Source of the DNA: Pseudomonas sp. MN1F
GTDB taxonomy: Bacteria; Pseudomonadota; Gammaproteobacteria; Pseudomonadales; Pseudomonadaceae
DNA length: 64,000 bases
NCBI RefSeq assembly: GCF_009391885.1
Contig: NZ_VZII01000008.1
Location: 186,001 to 250,000 of the forward strand
Direction of reading: 5' to 3'
Every line of letters begins with the position of its first letter. Positions within the stretch are counted from its first letter, which is position 1. Below are positions 53,443-63,809 of this stretch, in pieces. Position numbers and translations under genes: made by a program. The notes beneath the pieces are model-generated. The model saw only the letters and a list, made by a program, of their open reading frames with translations, made no database searches and was not told the DNA's origin.

Positions 53443-55165
53443 GCTTGACCGCCTCCTGGGGCAATAGGCGCAGTTGCCCACCTTGCAGGTGCAGGTGCAG
53501 GTCGGCATCGGCCAGCGTCGATGCGCGGTGGCTGATGAGGATGCGCGTACGCCCGGCGAACAGTTCGTCGATGGCGGCAATCACTTCACGCTCGGTCGCC
53601 TCATCCACCGCCGAAGTGGCCTCGTCGAGCACCAGGATCGAAGGCGCCTGCAGCACCGCCCGGGCGATGGCGATACGTTGCTTCTGGCCACCGGAAAGCT
53701 GTTGGCCGCGCTCGCCGAGCAGCCCGTCCAGGCCCAGCGGCAGGCTCTCGACCAGGCTGTCGAGGTGGGCCAGTTGCACCACCCGTTCCAGCTCCCCACG
53801 GCTGGCCTGCGGCGCGCCATAGGCAAGGTTCTGCGCCAGGGTGCCACGGAACAGCACGATGTCCTGGCTGACCACGGCGATGCGCTGGCGCACGGCGGCC
53901 AGGTCAAGTTCGCGCAGGTCGGCGCCATCGAGCAGGATGCGCCCGGCGTCCGGGTCATAGAAGCGCTGCAATAGGTCGATCAGGGTCGACTTGCCAACGC
54001 CGGAGGCACCACTGATGGCGACTTTCAGGCCACCGGCAATACAGGCATCGACCTTTGCCAGCACCGCGCCCTGGCGCCCGTCATGGGCAAAGCACACGCC
54101 TTCCAGGCGCAGCTCGCCCGGCCCTTGCGGCATGGGCCTGGGCGAGTCGGCCTCGCGCACGGCCACAGCTTCCTGCTTCAGCTCCATCACCCGGCCCAGG
54201 CTCACTGCCATGCGCTGCACCGCCACGTACAGGCCCAACAAGCTCTGCACCGGCCCCACCGCCATGCCCATGTAGGTGGAAAACGCGATCAGCGCGCCGA
54301 GCTGCCAGGTGCCCTGGATCACCCACCAGCCACCGACCAGGAACGCGCAGGCGCGGCACCAGGAGGTCAGGGTGCCAGGGATCGCCTGGGTGAAGAACTC
54401 GGTGACCTGCACCTTGAGCAACTGGCGCATGTAGCCCTGGCCCAGCTGGTCCAGGCGCCCGGCCTCGCGGTTCTGCTGGCCGGACGCCTGGATGAACTTC
54501 ATCGCCGGCAGGGTCTCGACCAGGAACGACGACACATCCGCCGAGCGCTCACGCAGGTTGCGCACCTCGCGCTCGACCTTGCGCCGCATCCAGCGCAGCC
54601 ACAGCACTTCGATCGGGATCAGCAGTGCCAGCAGCAGCGACAGTTGCCAGGACAGCATCAGCATCAGCGCCACCGCGCCCACCAGGCCGATCACCGCTGA
54701 TACCGCCGAGAACAGCGAATCCACGGCAAAACGCTGGATCTCGGCGACATCGCCGTCGAGCCGCGAGAGGATGTCACCGGTACGCCGACGCCCGTAGAAG
54801 GTCGGCGACAGCTGCTGCAAATGGCGGTACAGGTCATCACGCAGGGCAAACAGAATGCGCCCCGACAAACGCGTGTGCAGGTAGCGGTTGACCCCCGCCA
54901 GCACGGTGCCCAGCAAGCCCGCGCCAATCATGATCGCCGCCATATGCCAGAGGGTCTGGTAATCCTTGGCCAGCAGGCCTTCGTCGATCAGCGTCTTGAC
55001 CAGCCAGGGTTGCACCAGGGCCAGCAGCGAAGCGCCGAAGGACAAGCCCAGCAGCACGCCGATAGCCCGTCGATGGGGGCGAACGAAACCATACAGCCAG
55101 GCCAGGGCCTGGCGCATGAGTTGCGGGTTGCTGGTCTCCACCAGCCTGGCGAACAGGTTGCCCAT
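53432..55165 (-). CDS. qhpF: ABC exporter QhpF
   Basis: A 577-residue half-transporter: six spans within the first 310 residues, then an ATPase domain with Walker A GASGVGKST, signature LSGGQKQR and Walker B ILVLDEATSAVDE. It is a type I exporter without an N-terminal peptidase domain. It is thought to move the modified gamma subunit across the inner membrane, the leader being removed by the separate QhpE. Its ATG lies 1 base after the stop of the activator gene and its end overlaps qhpE, so all are in one unit. Confidence 0.92.
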   Translation of the reverse strand: MGNLFARLVETSNPQLMRQALAWLYGFVRPHRRAIGVLLGLSFGASLLALVQPWLVKTLIDEGLLAKDYQTLWHMAAIMIGAGLLGTVLAGVNRYLHTRLSGRILFALRDDLYRHLQQLSPTFYGRRRTGDILSRLDGDVAEIQRFAVDSLFSAVSAVIGLVGAVALMLMLSWQLSLLLALLIPIEVLWLRWMRRKVEREVRNLRERSADVSSFLVETLPAMKFIQASGQQNREAGRLDQLGQGYMRQLLKVQVTEFFTQAIPGTLTSWCRACAFLVGGWWVIQGTWQLGALIAFSTYMGMAVGPVQSLLGLYVAVQRMAVSLGRVMELKQEAVAVREADSPRPMPQGPGELRLEGVCFAHDGRQGAVLAKVDACIAGGLKVAISGASGVGKSTLIDLLQRFYDPDAGRILLDGADLRELDLAAVRQRIAVVSQDIVLFRGTLAQNLAYGAPQASRGELERVVQLAHLDSLVESLPLGLDGLLGERGQQLSGGQKQRIAIARAVLQAPSILVLDEATSAVDEATEREVIAAIDELFAGRTRILISHRASTLADADLHLHLQGGQLRLLPQEAVKHGR

Positions 55166-55166
55166 G

Positions 55167-57080
<1,914 letters not shown>

Positions 57081-57420
57081 GGTTTGCTCCAGCTGTGGCC
57101 CTCAGGACAGGGCTACGGGCTTGGTATTTTTTCCGCAGTGTGCGGGAGATTTGGCTGGGCGTCGAGGTGCATGGCTTGAGGGGGGTGGCGCCAGTGAGAT
57201 CGAGCGCCACACCTGCCAAGGCATGCACGCCCAACCCCCTGCTAACCCCAATACTGGGGAACACCGCCCACCAAAAAACCTGCCGAAACCATCCCCCATC
57301 ACCACTGCAACCCAGGCCGCGCAAGGCCTGCAGCCCAATGTGAAAAAATTGGCACGGCAGTTGCCCTAGTCCTCCCAGACGCCCCAAGTCCATGGGCCCG
57401 TTAGCAGGAGGAACCGACTC
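57081..57420. promoter_or_regulatory. Control region of the curli-like operon
   Basis: A 340-base gap between the divergent activator gene and the amyloid operon. Besides the sigma-54 promoter it has two dyads: CCGCA-GTG-TGCGG (57133-57145) and GTGGCGC-12 bases-GCGCCAC (57185-57210), both at a distance fit for activator binding. The TGTTTCA/TGAGACA half sites of the qhp region are not found here, so a different activator may act. No small gene was seen. Confidence 0.5.
57350..57364 (+). promoter_or_regulatory. Sigma-54 promoter of the curli-like operon
   Basis: TGGCACG-GCAG-TTGC: exact match to the -24/-12 consensus with correct spacing, 57 bases before the first ATG of the operon at 57421. 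Confidence 0.85.
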
Positions 57421-58749
57421 ATGCTCCGACCGATACCCAACACGCTGGCAGTGGCGATCGTCGCCGGCCTGTTCCAGCTCCCGGCGCAGGCAGCGCTGTA
57501 TGCCGTCGACACTGGGCCCTATACCCCCGCCAATGGCCACTACGCCGTCTGGTACCAGGACACCCATGGCCGAACCCTCGACCTGTGCCTGTCCAAGGCC
57601 GTGAGTTCACGCGTCGCCGGCGCCCCCGGCGCACCGTCGTACATGTGCACCCTGTTGCCTGCCCCCGGCATCTTCGATGACACCAAGCCGTTGGTCTTCC
57701 CGACCAACTGGCCGGATGAATCCTTCTGGTTCACCGCCGACGCTGCCATCAACGACGCCGCCCGGGGGGTCAACCTGATCTACGTGAGCGCACTCGAAGC
57801 AGCGTTCGGTGGCGGCGACCCGGCAGAAAACGACCAGATCAGCTTCGCCCGTGTGCGGATCCGGGTCGACGTTCCCGTGGCCGGCACCTACGTGGTCACC
57901 CACCCCTACGGCGTCGAAGTGTTCGATGTACCCGCCGCCGGGCGCCGGGCGATCAACATGACCCGCGACATCGGCATCGGCTCCGCTGGCACCTATACCG
58001 GTGCCTTGAAGGGCGATATCGGGCCGTTCCTGCGTAGCGTCAACGGCCCCTACACCGAAGGCAGCGAGAAATTCATCGGCGACCCCAACCTCAACGAGCG
58101 CGTCACCGGCAGCCCGTTCAACACCAACTTCGTGCGCATCGAAGGCCCTAACGGCATCGACCTGCGGACCGACCTGTTCGCCGTTTCCGGCAAGCTTTCC
58201 GAAGTCGTACGGCCCACCCCGTTGATCCCATTGCGCAGTACCTACTCGCGGCACACCGAGAACGGCGACCTGCGCGCCCAACAGGACGTGTTCGTGCTGG
58301 CCCCGCCACCGCCCGGCAGCGCCACCCTGACCAGCCAGACCCCTAACCTGCCACTGACCGAAGCCAATGGCACGGGTACCTGGTATGCCCAGTCGGCGCT
58401 GAACCCGGCACTGCCAACCAGCATGCTGGTCAGCGCCGACAACAGCGTGGCCATCCCCACCAGCAGCGTGACCACCGCCGACATGCCGCTTACCGACCTG
58501 GTCACCATCACCAAAGCCGAATACAGCCTGGCCAACGCCACCCTGACCTTGATCGCCACCAGCAGTGACGAAACCAGCCCGCCGGCAATGACTGCCCGCA
58601 CCGGCAACGGCACCTTCATTGGCAACTTCACAGGCGACGGCGCGCAGAAAAGCCTGACCGCCAACTTGTCACCCGTTCCGCCGGCCAAGGTGCAGGTCTC
58701 CAGTGCCAACGGCGGCAGCGACATCGAAGACGTGGTGCTGGTGCCATGA
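57421..58749 (+). CDS. Secreted protein of unknown function, curli-like operon (paralogue 1)
   Basis: A 442-residue protein with a signal peptide (residues 1-23, QLPAQA). It is not a family I can name. Residues about 25-260 align well with the next protein: DxGPYTxAxGxxxxWYxDT, then a shared GAPGAPxYMCTLLPxPGxFDD block, NWPxExFWF, TYxxTHPYGVExxxVxxxGRRAIN, and GSPFNTNFxRIxGP. The C-terminal part is rich in Thr and Ser with beta-sandwich-like strands (VTITKAEYSLANATLTLIATSSDE). Secreted, beta-rich, and first of the operon, it may be a matrix or cell-surface component. AGGAGG precedes the ATG. Confidence 0.75.
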   Translation: MLRPIPNTLAVAIVAGLFQLPAQAALYAVDTGPYTPANGHYAVWYQDTHGRTLDLCLSKAVSSRVAGAPGAPSYMCTLLPAPGIFDDTKPLVFPTNWPDESFWFTADAAINDAARGVNLIYVSALEAAFGGGDPAENDQISFARVRIRVDVPVAGTYVVTHPYGVEVFDVPAAGRRAINMTRDIGIGSAGTYTGALKGDIGPFLRSVNGPYTEGSEKFIGDPNLNERVTGSPFNTNFVRIEGPNGIDLRTDLFAVSGKLSEVVRPTPLIPLRSTYSRHTENGDLRAQQDVFVLAPPPPGSATLTSQTPNLPLTEANGTGTWYAQSALNPALPTSMLVSADNSVAIPTSSVTTADMPLTDLVTITKAEYSLANATLTLIATSSDETSPPAMTARTGNGTFIGNFTGDGAQKSLTANLSPVPPAKVQVSSANGGSDIEDVVLVP

Positions 58750-58781
58750 ACAGACAAAGGCTCCGCCTTCAAGGAGGTAGC

Positions 58782-61016
58782 ATGAACACTTGGCAACGCC
58801 GTGCGCTGTTGGCCGCCGGTTTCTCCCTCACCCTCAGCAGTGCGGCCTGGGCTGCCCTGTCCGATGTCGACCCGGGCCCCTACACCTTCGCCACCGGTGG
58901 TTTCCCGTTGTGGTACAAGGACACCAACGGCCTGTCACTGGAACTGTGCCGCTCGCACGCCGTCAGCACCCTGGTCGCTGGCGCCCCCGGTGCACCGGCC
59001 TACATGTGTACCCTGCTGCCAGAGCCGGGCGTCTTCGACGACACGCTGCCCTTGGTGTTCCCTGACAACTGGCCTTCAGAGATGTTCTGGTTCCTGGCGG
59101 AAACCAGTATTCCTGCCGTTGGCAACAGCGGCTATGAGCTCGACGCCTATGTGGCGGGCATAGAAGCGGCATTCGCGGGTGGCAACCCGGTCGACGGCGA
59201 CCAGCAGAGCTTTGCCCGCATCCGTCTGCGCGTCTCGGTGCCCACTGCCGGTACCTACACCATCACCCACCCCTACGGCGTGGAGACGGTCAACGTCACC
59301 ACACCCGGCCGCCGGGCGATCAACATCACCCGTGACATCGGCATCGGCGCCCCGGGCAACTTCACCGGTGCGCTCAATGGTGCAATCGGCCCGTTCATCC
59401 AGGGCTTCGGCGCACCCTATACCGCAGTCAACCCGGAGACCGGCACCACCGACACTTTCATCGGCGACCCCAACCGCCCGGAAGCGATCAAGGGCAGCCC
59501 GTTCAACACCAACTTCATCCGCATCGACGGCCCGCCCGGGCGCATCGAAACCAGCCTGTTCACCGTCTCTGGCAAGGTGCTCGATCAACGTCCGCAGCTA
59601 CCGGCATCACTGGAACGGGCGACCTACTCGCGCAATGGCAGTGGCACCCGGGTGGAGGTATTCGCCAAGGCGCCAAGCAACGCCAGCGTCTGCTTCCGTA
59701 ACGGCCTGGCGCTGGTCGGCACACCGCCATCGCCTTGCCAGTTCAGCATGACTTCGGACAACAACGGGCTGTTCTTCAGCCAGCAACTGAGCCAGCTGGC
59801 GCCGCCGCCGGTGGTGGTGGTGACGGCCAGCAGCAGCGACATCAACACCCAGCCGACCGCCATTTCGAGCAAGCTTTCCGATGTGGTCAAAGTCAGCACC
59901 GCACGTTACGAGTGGGCCAACAAGCGGCTGACCATCGAAGCGCGCTCCAGCGACGAAGTGGTGATCCCGGACATGGTCGCCCAAGGCTACGGCCGCCTGT
60001 CCAAGTCCGGCACCCTGCAAACACTCACCGTCAATGACGTAACCCAGCCGCCGGCCACCGTCACAATCAAGTCGAGCCATGGTGGCGTGGATGTGGAGCC
60101 GGTGATCGTCGTCGGCAGCGCACCGGTGTCGGCTGCCAACCAGCCACCGCTGGCCCAGGCCGATGTCGGCAGCACCAGCGTCGGCGTGCCGCTGACGATG
60201 AACCTGCTGCTCAACGACAGCGACCCGGACGGCAACGTGCCACTGAGCATCACTGACCTCACTCAACCGGGTACCGGCCTGGGTGGCGTGGCGCTCAACG
60301 GCAGCACTGCGGTGACCTATACCCCACCGCCCGGTGCCACGCAGCCGGTGGTGGCCACCTTCACCTACCGCGCAATGGACGCCAAGGGCCTGAAGTCGGA
60401 ACCGGCCACCGTGACCGTCAACGTCGCGCCCAACCAGGCACCGACCGCCAACCCGGAAACCGTGACCACCCTGGCCGCGCCGCTGACCATCAACGTGTTG
60501 ACCAACGACACCGACCCGGAAGGCAACGTGCCGCTGACCGTCGTCAACCTCTCCCAGCCGGCAGTCGGTCGCGGCACGGTGAGCACTGACGGCACCACGG
60601 TCAACTACACCCCACCGGCCAGCGTCCCGACGGCGTTCACCACCACCTTCACCTACCAGGCGCGTGATGCCCTGGGCGCGGTCTCCGCCCCGGCCACCGT
60701 CACGGTCAACGTGCAGCCACGGCCTGCCGCCGGCGAGACCTTCACGGTCACCGCAGCCACCGTCCTGGCCCGCTCGAACAACCGTTACAACTGGGATGTC
60801 AGCGGGACGTCGTCAGTGACCACAGGCAATACCGTTACCGTCCGGGTGACCACCACTACCGGCGTGCAGACCCTCGGCAGCGTCGCGGTACCAGTGACCG
60901 GCCGCTGGCGCCTGACGGTAAGCAATAGCACCACGATCGTCCCGACGGCCGCACCGACCGCCACCGTGACGAGCAGCCAAGGCAGTACCCGTACCGTCGC
61001 CGTAACCGTGCAGTAA
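58782..61016 (+). CDS. Secreted Ig/cadherin-like multidomain protein, curli-like operon (paralogue 2)
   Basis: A 744-residue protein with a signal peptide (1-23, SSAAWA). The N-terminal about 260 residues match the preceding protein. After a linker come two repeats of about 95 residues of the cadherin-like/tandem type (NQPPLAQADVGSTSVGVPLTMNLLLNDSDPDGNVPL and NQAPTANPETVTTLAAPLTINVLTNDTDPEGNVPL) and a last beta-rich part. Such domains are used in adhesion and in binding to matrix. AAGGAGG 5 bases before the ATG at 58782 decides the start; a frame from 58746 overlaps the previous gene. Function is unknown; a surface adhesin or amyloid partner is likely. Confidence 0.75.
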   Translation: MNTWQRRALLAAGFSLTLSSAAWAALSDVDPGPYTFATGGFPLWYKDTNGLSLELCRSHAVSTLVAGAPGAPAYMCTLLPEPGVFDDTLPLVFPDNWPSEMFWFLAETSIPAVGNSGYELDAYVAGIEAAFAGGNPVDGDQQSFARIRLRVSVPTAGTYTITHPYGVETVNVTTPGRRAINITRDIGIGAPGNFTGALNGAIGPFIQGFGAPYTAVNPETGTTDTFIGDPNRPEAIKGSPFNTNFIRIDGPPGRIETSLFTVSGKVLDQRPQLPASLERATYSRNGSGTRVEVFAKAPSNASVCFRNGLALVGTPPSPCQFSMTSDNNGLFFSQQLSQLAPPPVVVVTASSSDINTQPTAISSKLSDVVKVSTARYEWANKRLTIEARSSDEVVIPDMVAQGYGRLSKSGTLQTLTVNDVTQPPATVTIKSSHGGVDVEPVIVVGSAPVSAANQPPLAQADVGSTSVGVPLTMNLLLNDSDPDGNVPLSITDLTQPGTGLGGVALNGSTAVTYTPPPGATQPVVATFTYRAMDAKGLKSEPATVTVNVAPNQAPTANPETVTTLAAPLTINVLTNDTDPEGNVPLTVVNLSQPAVGRGTVSTDGTTVNYTPPASVPTAFTTTFTYQARDALGAVSAPATVTVNVQPRPAAGETFTVTAATVLARSNNRYNWDVSGTSSVTTGNTVTVRVTTTTGVQTLGSVAVPVTGRWRLTVSNSTTIVPTAAPTATVTSSQGSTRTVAVTVQ

Positions 61017-61031
61017 GGCCAGGAGACCGCC

Positions 61032-61502
61032 ATGAAGTGCCTGTATCCACTGCTGCTGAGCCTGGCCCTGGCGGGCCAGGCCGGGGCCGATGACCTGATG
61101 GACAACGCCGACCTGGCGCCCGGCAACGACCTCGGTGAACCGGTGATCATCCGCCTGCTGCCGGTCGGTGCCGGTCAGGCGGCGGTGATCGAGCAGCAAG
61201 GCAACGGCAACCGCGCCGCCCTCGACCAGAACGGCCAGGCCCTGCTGGGCCGCATCGTCCAGGCCGGTGGCGCGCAGGAGGCGTACATCCTGCAGGAAGG
61301 CAGTGACCTGATGGCCAGCATCAGCCAACAGGGATATGGCAACAGCGCTGCGATCCGCCAGAGCGGCACCAGCAACAGCGCCAGCATCGAGCAGCTCGGC
61401 AACAACAACAGCGCCAGTATCGAGCAGGCCGGCACAGGCCTGAGCAGCTCAGTGACCCAAGCCGGCAATGGCCAGCGTGTTCAGATCACCCAATACCGAT
61501 AG
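61032..61502 (+). CDS. CsgB-like curlin repeat protein
   Basis: A 156-residue secreted protein with a signal peptide (1-19, AGQAGA). Five curlin-type repeats, such as AAVIEQQGNGNRAALDQNG, MASISQQGYGNSAAIRQSG and SASIEQLGNNNSASIEQAG, follow the Q-x-G-x-x-N pattern. The last is shorter and more basic (QRVQITQYR). Length and the different last repeat fit the nucleator CsgB more than the main subunit. It lies between the paralogous secreted proteins and the long curlin gene. Confidence 0.85.
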   Translation: MKCLYPLLLSLALAGQAGADDLMDNADLAPGNDLGEPVIIRLLPVGAGQAAVIEQQGNGNRAALDQNGQALLGRIVQAGGAQEAYILQEGSDLMASISQQGYGNSAAIRQSGTSNSASIEQLGNNNSASIEQAGTGLSSSVTQAGNGQRVQITQYR

Positions 61503-61518
61503 ACCTGGAGGCACCACC

Positions 61519-62964
61519 ATGTTCAAGCTCGCTCCCCTAAGCGCCGCTATCGTCCTGGCCCTGGCCGGCCAGGTCATGGCTGACGACAGCACCTCGAACC
61601 AGTCGCAGACCGGTAACCAGAACATCGCCGAGGTGCAGCAAACGGTTGCGCCGTTCGCCGCAGCCACCCAGAACCAGACCGGCAAGGGCCACAACCATCT
61701 GGCGGTGCAGGAAAGCAGCACCAGCACCATCACCCAGAGCGCCAGTGGTTCGTACAACGCCGGCTACGGCGAGCAGCTGTTCGAAAATGGCAGCCAGATC
61801 ACCCAGCAGGCCTCCGGCTCCTACAACGATGCCTTCGCCAGCCAGTCGGTGGGCGAGAACAACCAGTCGCTGCAAAACCAGCAAGGCAGCGAAAACCGCT
61901 CGACCGTGTGGCAGGACACCCAGACCAACAGCCAGGCCACCACCACCCAGAGCGGCCAGCGCAACGAAGCCTTCGTCGAGCAGCTGTTCGGTGGCAGCAA
62001 CAACCGCGCCAACATCACCCAGGATGGCCAGGACAACTACGCGGCCTCGGAGCACATCCTGCATAACGACGGCTATGTGCAGATCTACCAGCAAGGCAAG
62101 CAGAACTTCGCCTACGGTGACCAGCGCGACGGCAACGGCGGCACGATCGCCATCGACCAGTACGGCACCGGCCACTCGGTGGAAGTCTGGCAGGACACCC
62201 AGACCGGCAGCCGCGCCACCGTCAACCAGACCGGCCAGACCAACGAAGGCTACATCGACCAGAGCTTCGGCAAGGACAACGTCGCCAACCTGTATCAACA
62301 GGGCCAGTCCAACGCCAGCTGGTCGGATCAGTTCGAGACCAACAACTCGAACACCACCATCTCCCAAGGCGGCAACAGCAACAGCAGCTTCACCTACCAG
62401 ACCGGGGACAACCAGAGCCTGACCGTCAACAGCAAGGGCACCGGCAACAAGGTCCTGGCCAGCAACTGGAAAGGCGACAAGATGGGTGGCCAGTTCGGCA
62501 AGAACCAGACTGCCAACATCAACCAGAACGGCACCAACAACAGCGCCAACCTGACCCAGAACGGCGAGGCCCACCTGGCCACGCTGAGCCAGAAAGGCAC
62601 CGGCAACACCATGCAGACCAAACAGGCCGACAGCTACAACGAGCTGTACTTCGATCAGAACGGGAGCGACAACAGCCTCATTGCCGACCAGCGCGGCACC
62701 GACAACTACGCCTTCGGCTCGTCTACCGGCAGTGGCAACAGCATCAACCTGGACCAGTCTGGCTACGCCAACCAGAGCTACACCACTCAGCTGTACGGCA
62801 GTGGCAACAGTGCAACCATCAAGCAGGCTGACAGCGCCAACGTCGCCTACGTGACCCAGGGCGGCAATAACAACGCGGCCATCGTCAACCAGAGTGGCGC
62901 TTACCAGAGCGCCACCATCAGCCAGATGGGCAACGGCAACACGGCCACCGCTACCCAACACTGA
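61519..62964 (+). CDS. Long CsgA-like curlin repeat protein (amyloid subunit)
   Basis: A 481-residue secreted protein with a signal peptide (1-20, GQVMA). Nearly the whole mature part consists of curlin-like repeats with regularly spaced Gln, Gly and Asn (SASGSYNAGYGEQLFENG; ANITQDGQDNYAASEHI; ANINQNGTNNSANLTQNG; AAIVNQSGAYQSATISQMG), about 20 in all, several times more than in E. coli CsgA (150 residues). TGGAGG precedes ATG 61519. A terminator follows. It would form extracellular fibres when secreted through CsgG. Confidence 0.87.
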   Translation: MFKLAPLSAAIVLALAGQVMADDSTSNQSQTGNQNIAEVQQTVAPFAAATQNQTGKGHNHLAVQESSTSTITQSASGSYNAGYGEQLFENGSQITQQASGSYNDAFASQSVGENNQSLQNQQGSENRSTVWQDTQTNSQATTTQSGQRNEAFVEQLFGGSNNRANITQDGQDNYAASEHILHNDGYVQIYQQGKQNFAYGDQRDGNGGTIAIDQYGTGHSVEVWQDTQTGSRATVNQTGQTNEGYIDQSFGKDNVANLYQQGQSNASWSDQFETNNSNTTISQGGNSNSSFTYQTGDNQSLTVNSKGTGNKVLASNWKGDKMGGQFGKNQTANINQNGTNNSANLTQNGEAHLATLSQKGTGNTMQTKQADSYNELYFDQNGSDNSLIADQRGTDNYAFGSSTGSGNSINLDQSGYANQSYTTQLYGSGNSATIKQADSANVAYVTQGGNNNAAIVNQSGAYQSATISQMGNGNTATATQH

Positions 62965-62978
62965 CCTGCTCCCCCCTT

Positions 62979-63019
62979 GAACCGCGGCGTCTCCTCTCCC
63001 TGGCGTCGCGGTTCCTTTT
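62979..63019 (+). terminator. Terminator of the curli-like operon
   Basis: Inverted repeat GAACCGCG / CGCGGTTC (8 bp, with more pairing inside the 20-base loop) followed by CTTTTT. It lies 14 bases after the stop of the long curlin gene. Confidence 0.8.
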
Positions 63020-63101
63020 TATCTCCCTGCTTTGCACATCAGTGATGACTTGGGCCGCGTTGGGCTTACAATGCCTTGTACTCACCCACGCCACCGCCCC
63101 G

Positions 63102-63746
63102 ATGATCCAGTCCGACCTCGACCTGTTCGGCCACCAACCACAACGTCTGGCCAGCCACACCGTGCTGCTGCCCGGCTTCGCCCTGGCCGTCATTGAGCCG
63201 CTGCTCGACGCCCTGCGCCCGGTGCTGCGCGCCGCGCCGTTTCGGCACATGCAGACACCGGGCGGCCTGAACATGGCGGTGGCGTTGACCAATTGCGGGG
63301 CGCTGGGTTGGGTCAGTGATGCCAAGGGCTATCGCTACAGCGCCACCGACCCGGTCAGCGGGCAACCCTGGCCTGCCCTGCCCCAGGTCCTGCTCGAACT
63401 GGCAGGCCGCGCAGCGGCGGCGGCGGGGTTCGAGGGTTTCGTGCCGGATGCCTGCCTGGTCAACCATTACCTGCCCGGCACCCGCCTGAGTTTGCACCAG
63501 GACCGCGACGAGCAAGACTTCGGCCAGCCGATCGTGTCGATTTCACTGGGGTTGCCGGCGGTGTTCCTGTTTGGTGGGTTGCAGCGTTCGGACCGGACTC
63601 AGCGGATACCGCTGAGCCATGGTGATGTGCTGGTGTGGGGAGGCGAAGATCGGCTGCGCTTTCATGGGGTGTTGCCGATAAAGCCGGGGGTGCATTCGCG
63701 GATGGGCGAGCGGCGAATCAATCTGACCTTGCGCAAGGCGGGGTGA
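63102..63746 (+). CDS. alkB: DNA alkylation repair dioxygenase AlkB
   Basis: A 214-residue Fe(II)/2-oxoglutarate enzyme. The metal ligands His and Asp stand in LHQDRDE with the distal His in RFHGVL; GERRINLTLR holds the 2-oxoglutarate arginines. MNHYLPGTRL-like NHYLPGTRLSLHQ is typical. It removes methyl groups from bases by oxidation. ATG at 63102 is chosen; a GTG/ATG pair at 63042-63047 would add 20 residues but these lie close to the terminator. There is no clear ribosome site before either. Convergent with csgG. Confidence 0.88.
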   Translation: MIQSDLDLFGHQPQRLASHTVLLPGFALAVIEPLLDALRPVLRAAPFRHMQTPGGLNMAVALTNCGALGWVSDAKGYRYSATDPVSGQPWPALPQVLLELAGRAAAAAGFEGFVPDACLVNHYLPGTRLSLHQDRDEQDFGQPIVSISLGLPAVFLFGGLQRSDRTQRIPLSHGDVLVWGGEDRLRFHGVLPIKPGVHSRMGERRINLTLRKAG

Positions 63747-63761
63747 CCGGTAAGCAGGACC

Positions 63762-63797
63762 GGCCTCTTCGAGGCGTCGAACCGCCGCGAAGAGGCC
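63762..63797. repeat. REP-like hairpin between alkB and csgG
   Basis: GGCCTCTTCG / CGAAGAGGCC, a 10-bp stem with a 16-base loop, between the convergent alkB and csgG genes. It is of the CTTCGCGG palindrome type. Confidence 0.65.
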
Positions 63798-63809
63798 AGT
63801 GCAGGTTGT

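Noticed and set aside
57196..57208. An insertion-sequence end, because GAGATCGAGCGCC also occurs as a palindrome at 27658-27689.
   Set aside because: No transposase or target duplication is near either copy; it is more simply a dispersed intergenic palindrome.
61032..62964. A CRISPR-like or tandem DNA repeat array in the curlin genes.
   Set aside because: The periodicity follows protein repeats in frame and differs between units at the DNA level; there are no equal repeats with unique spacers.
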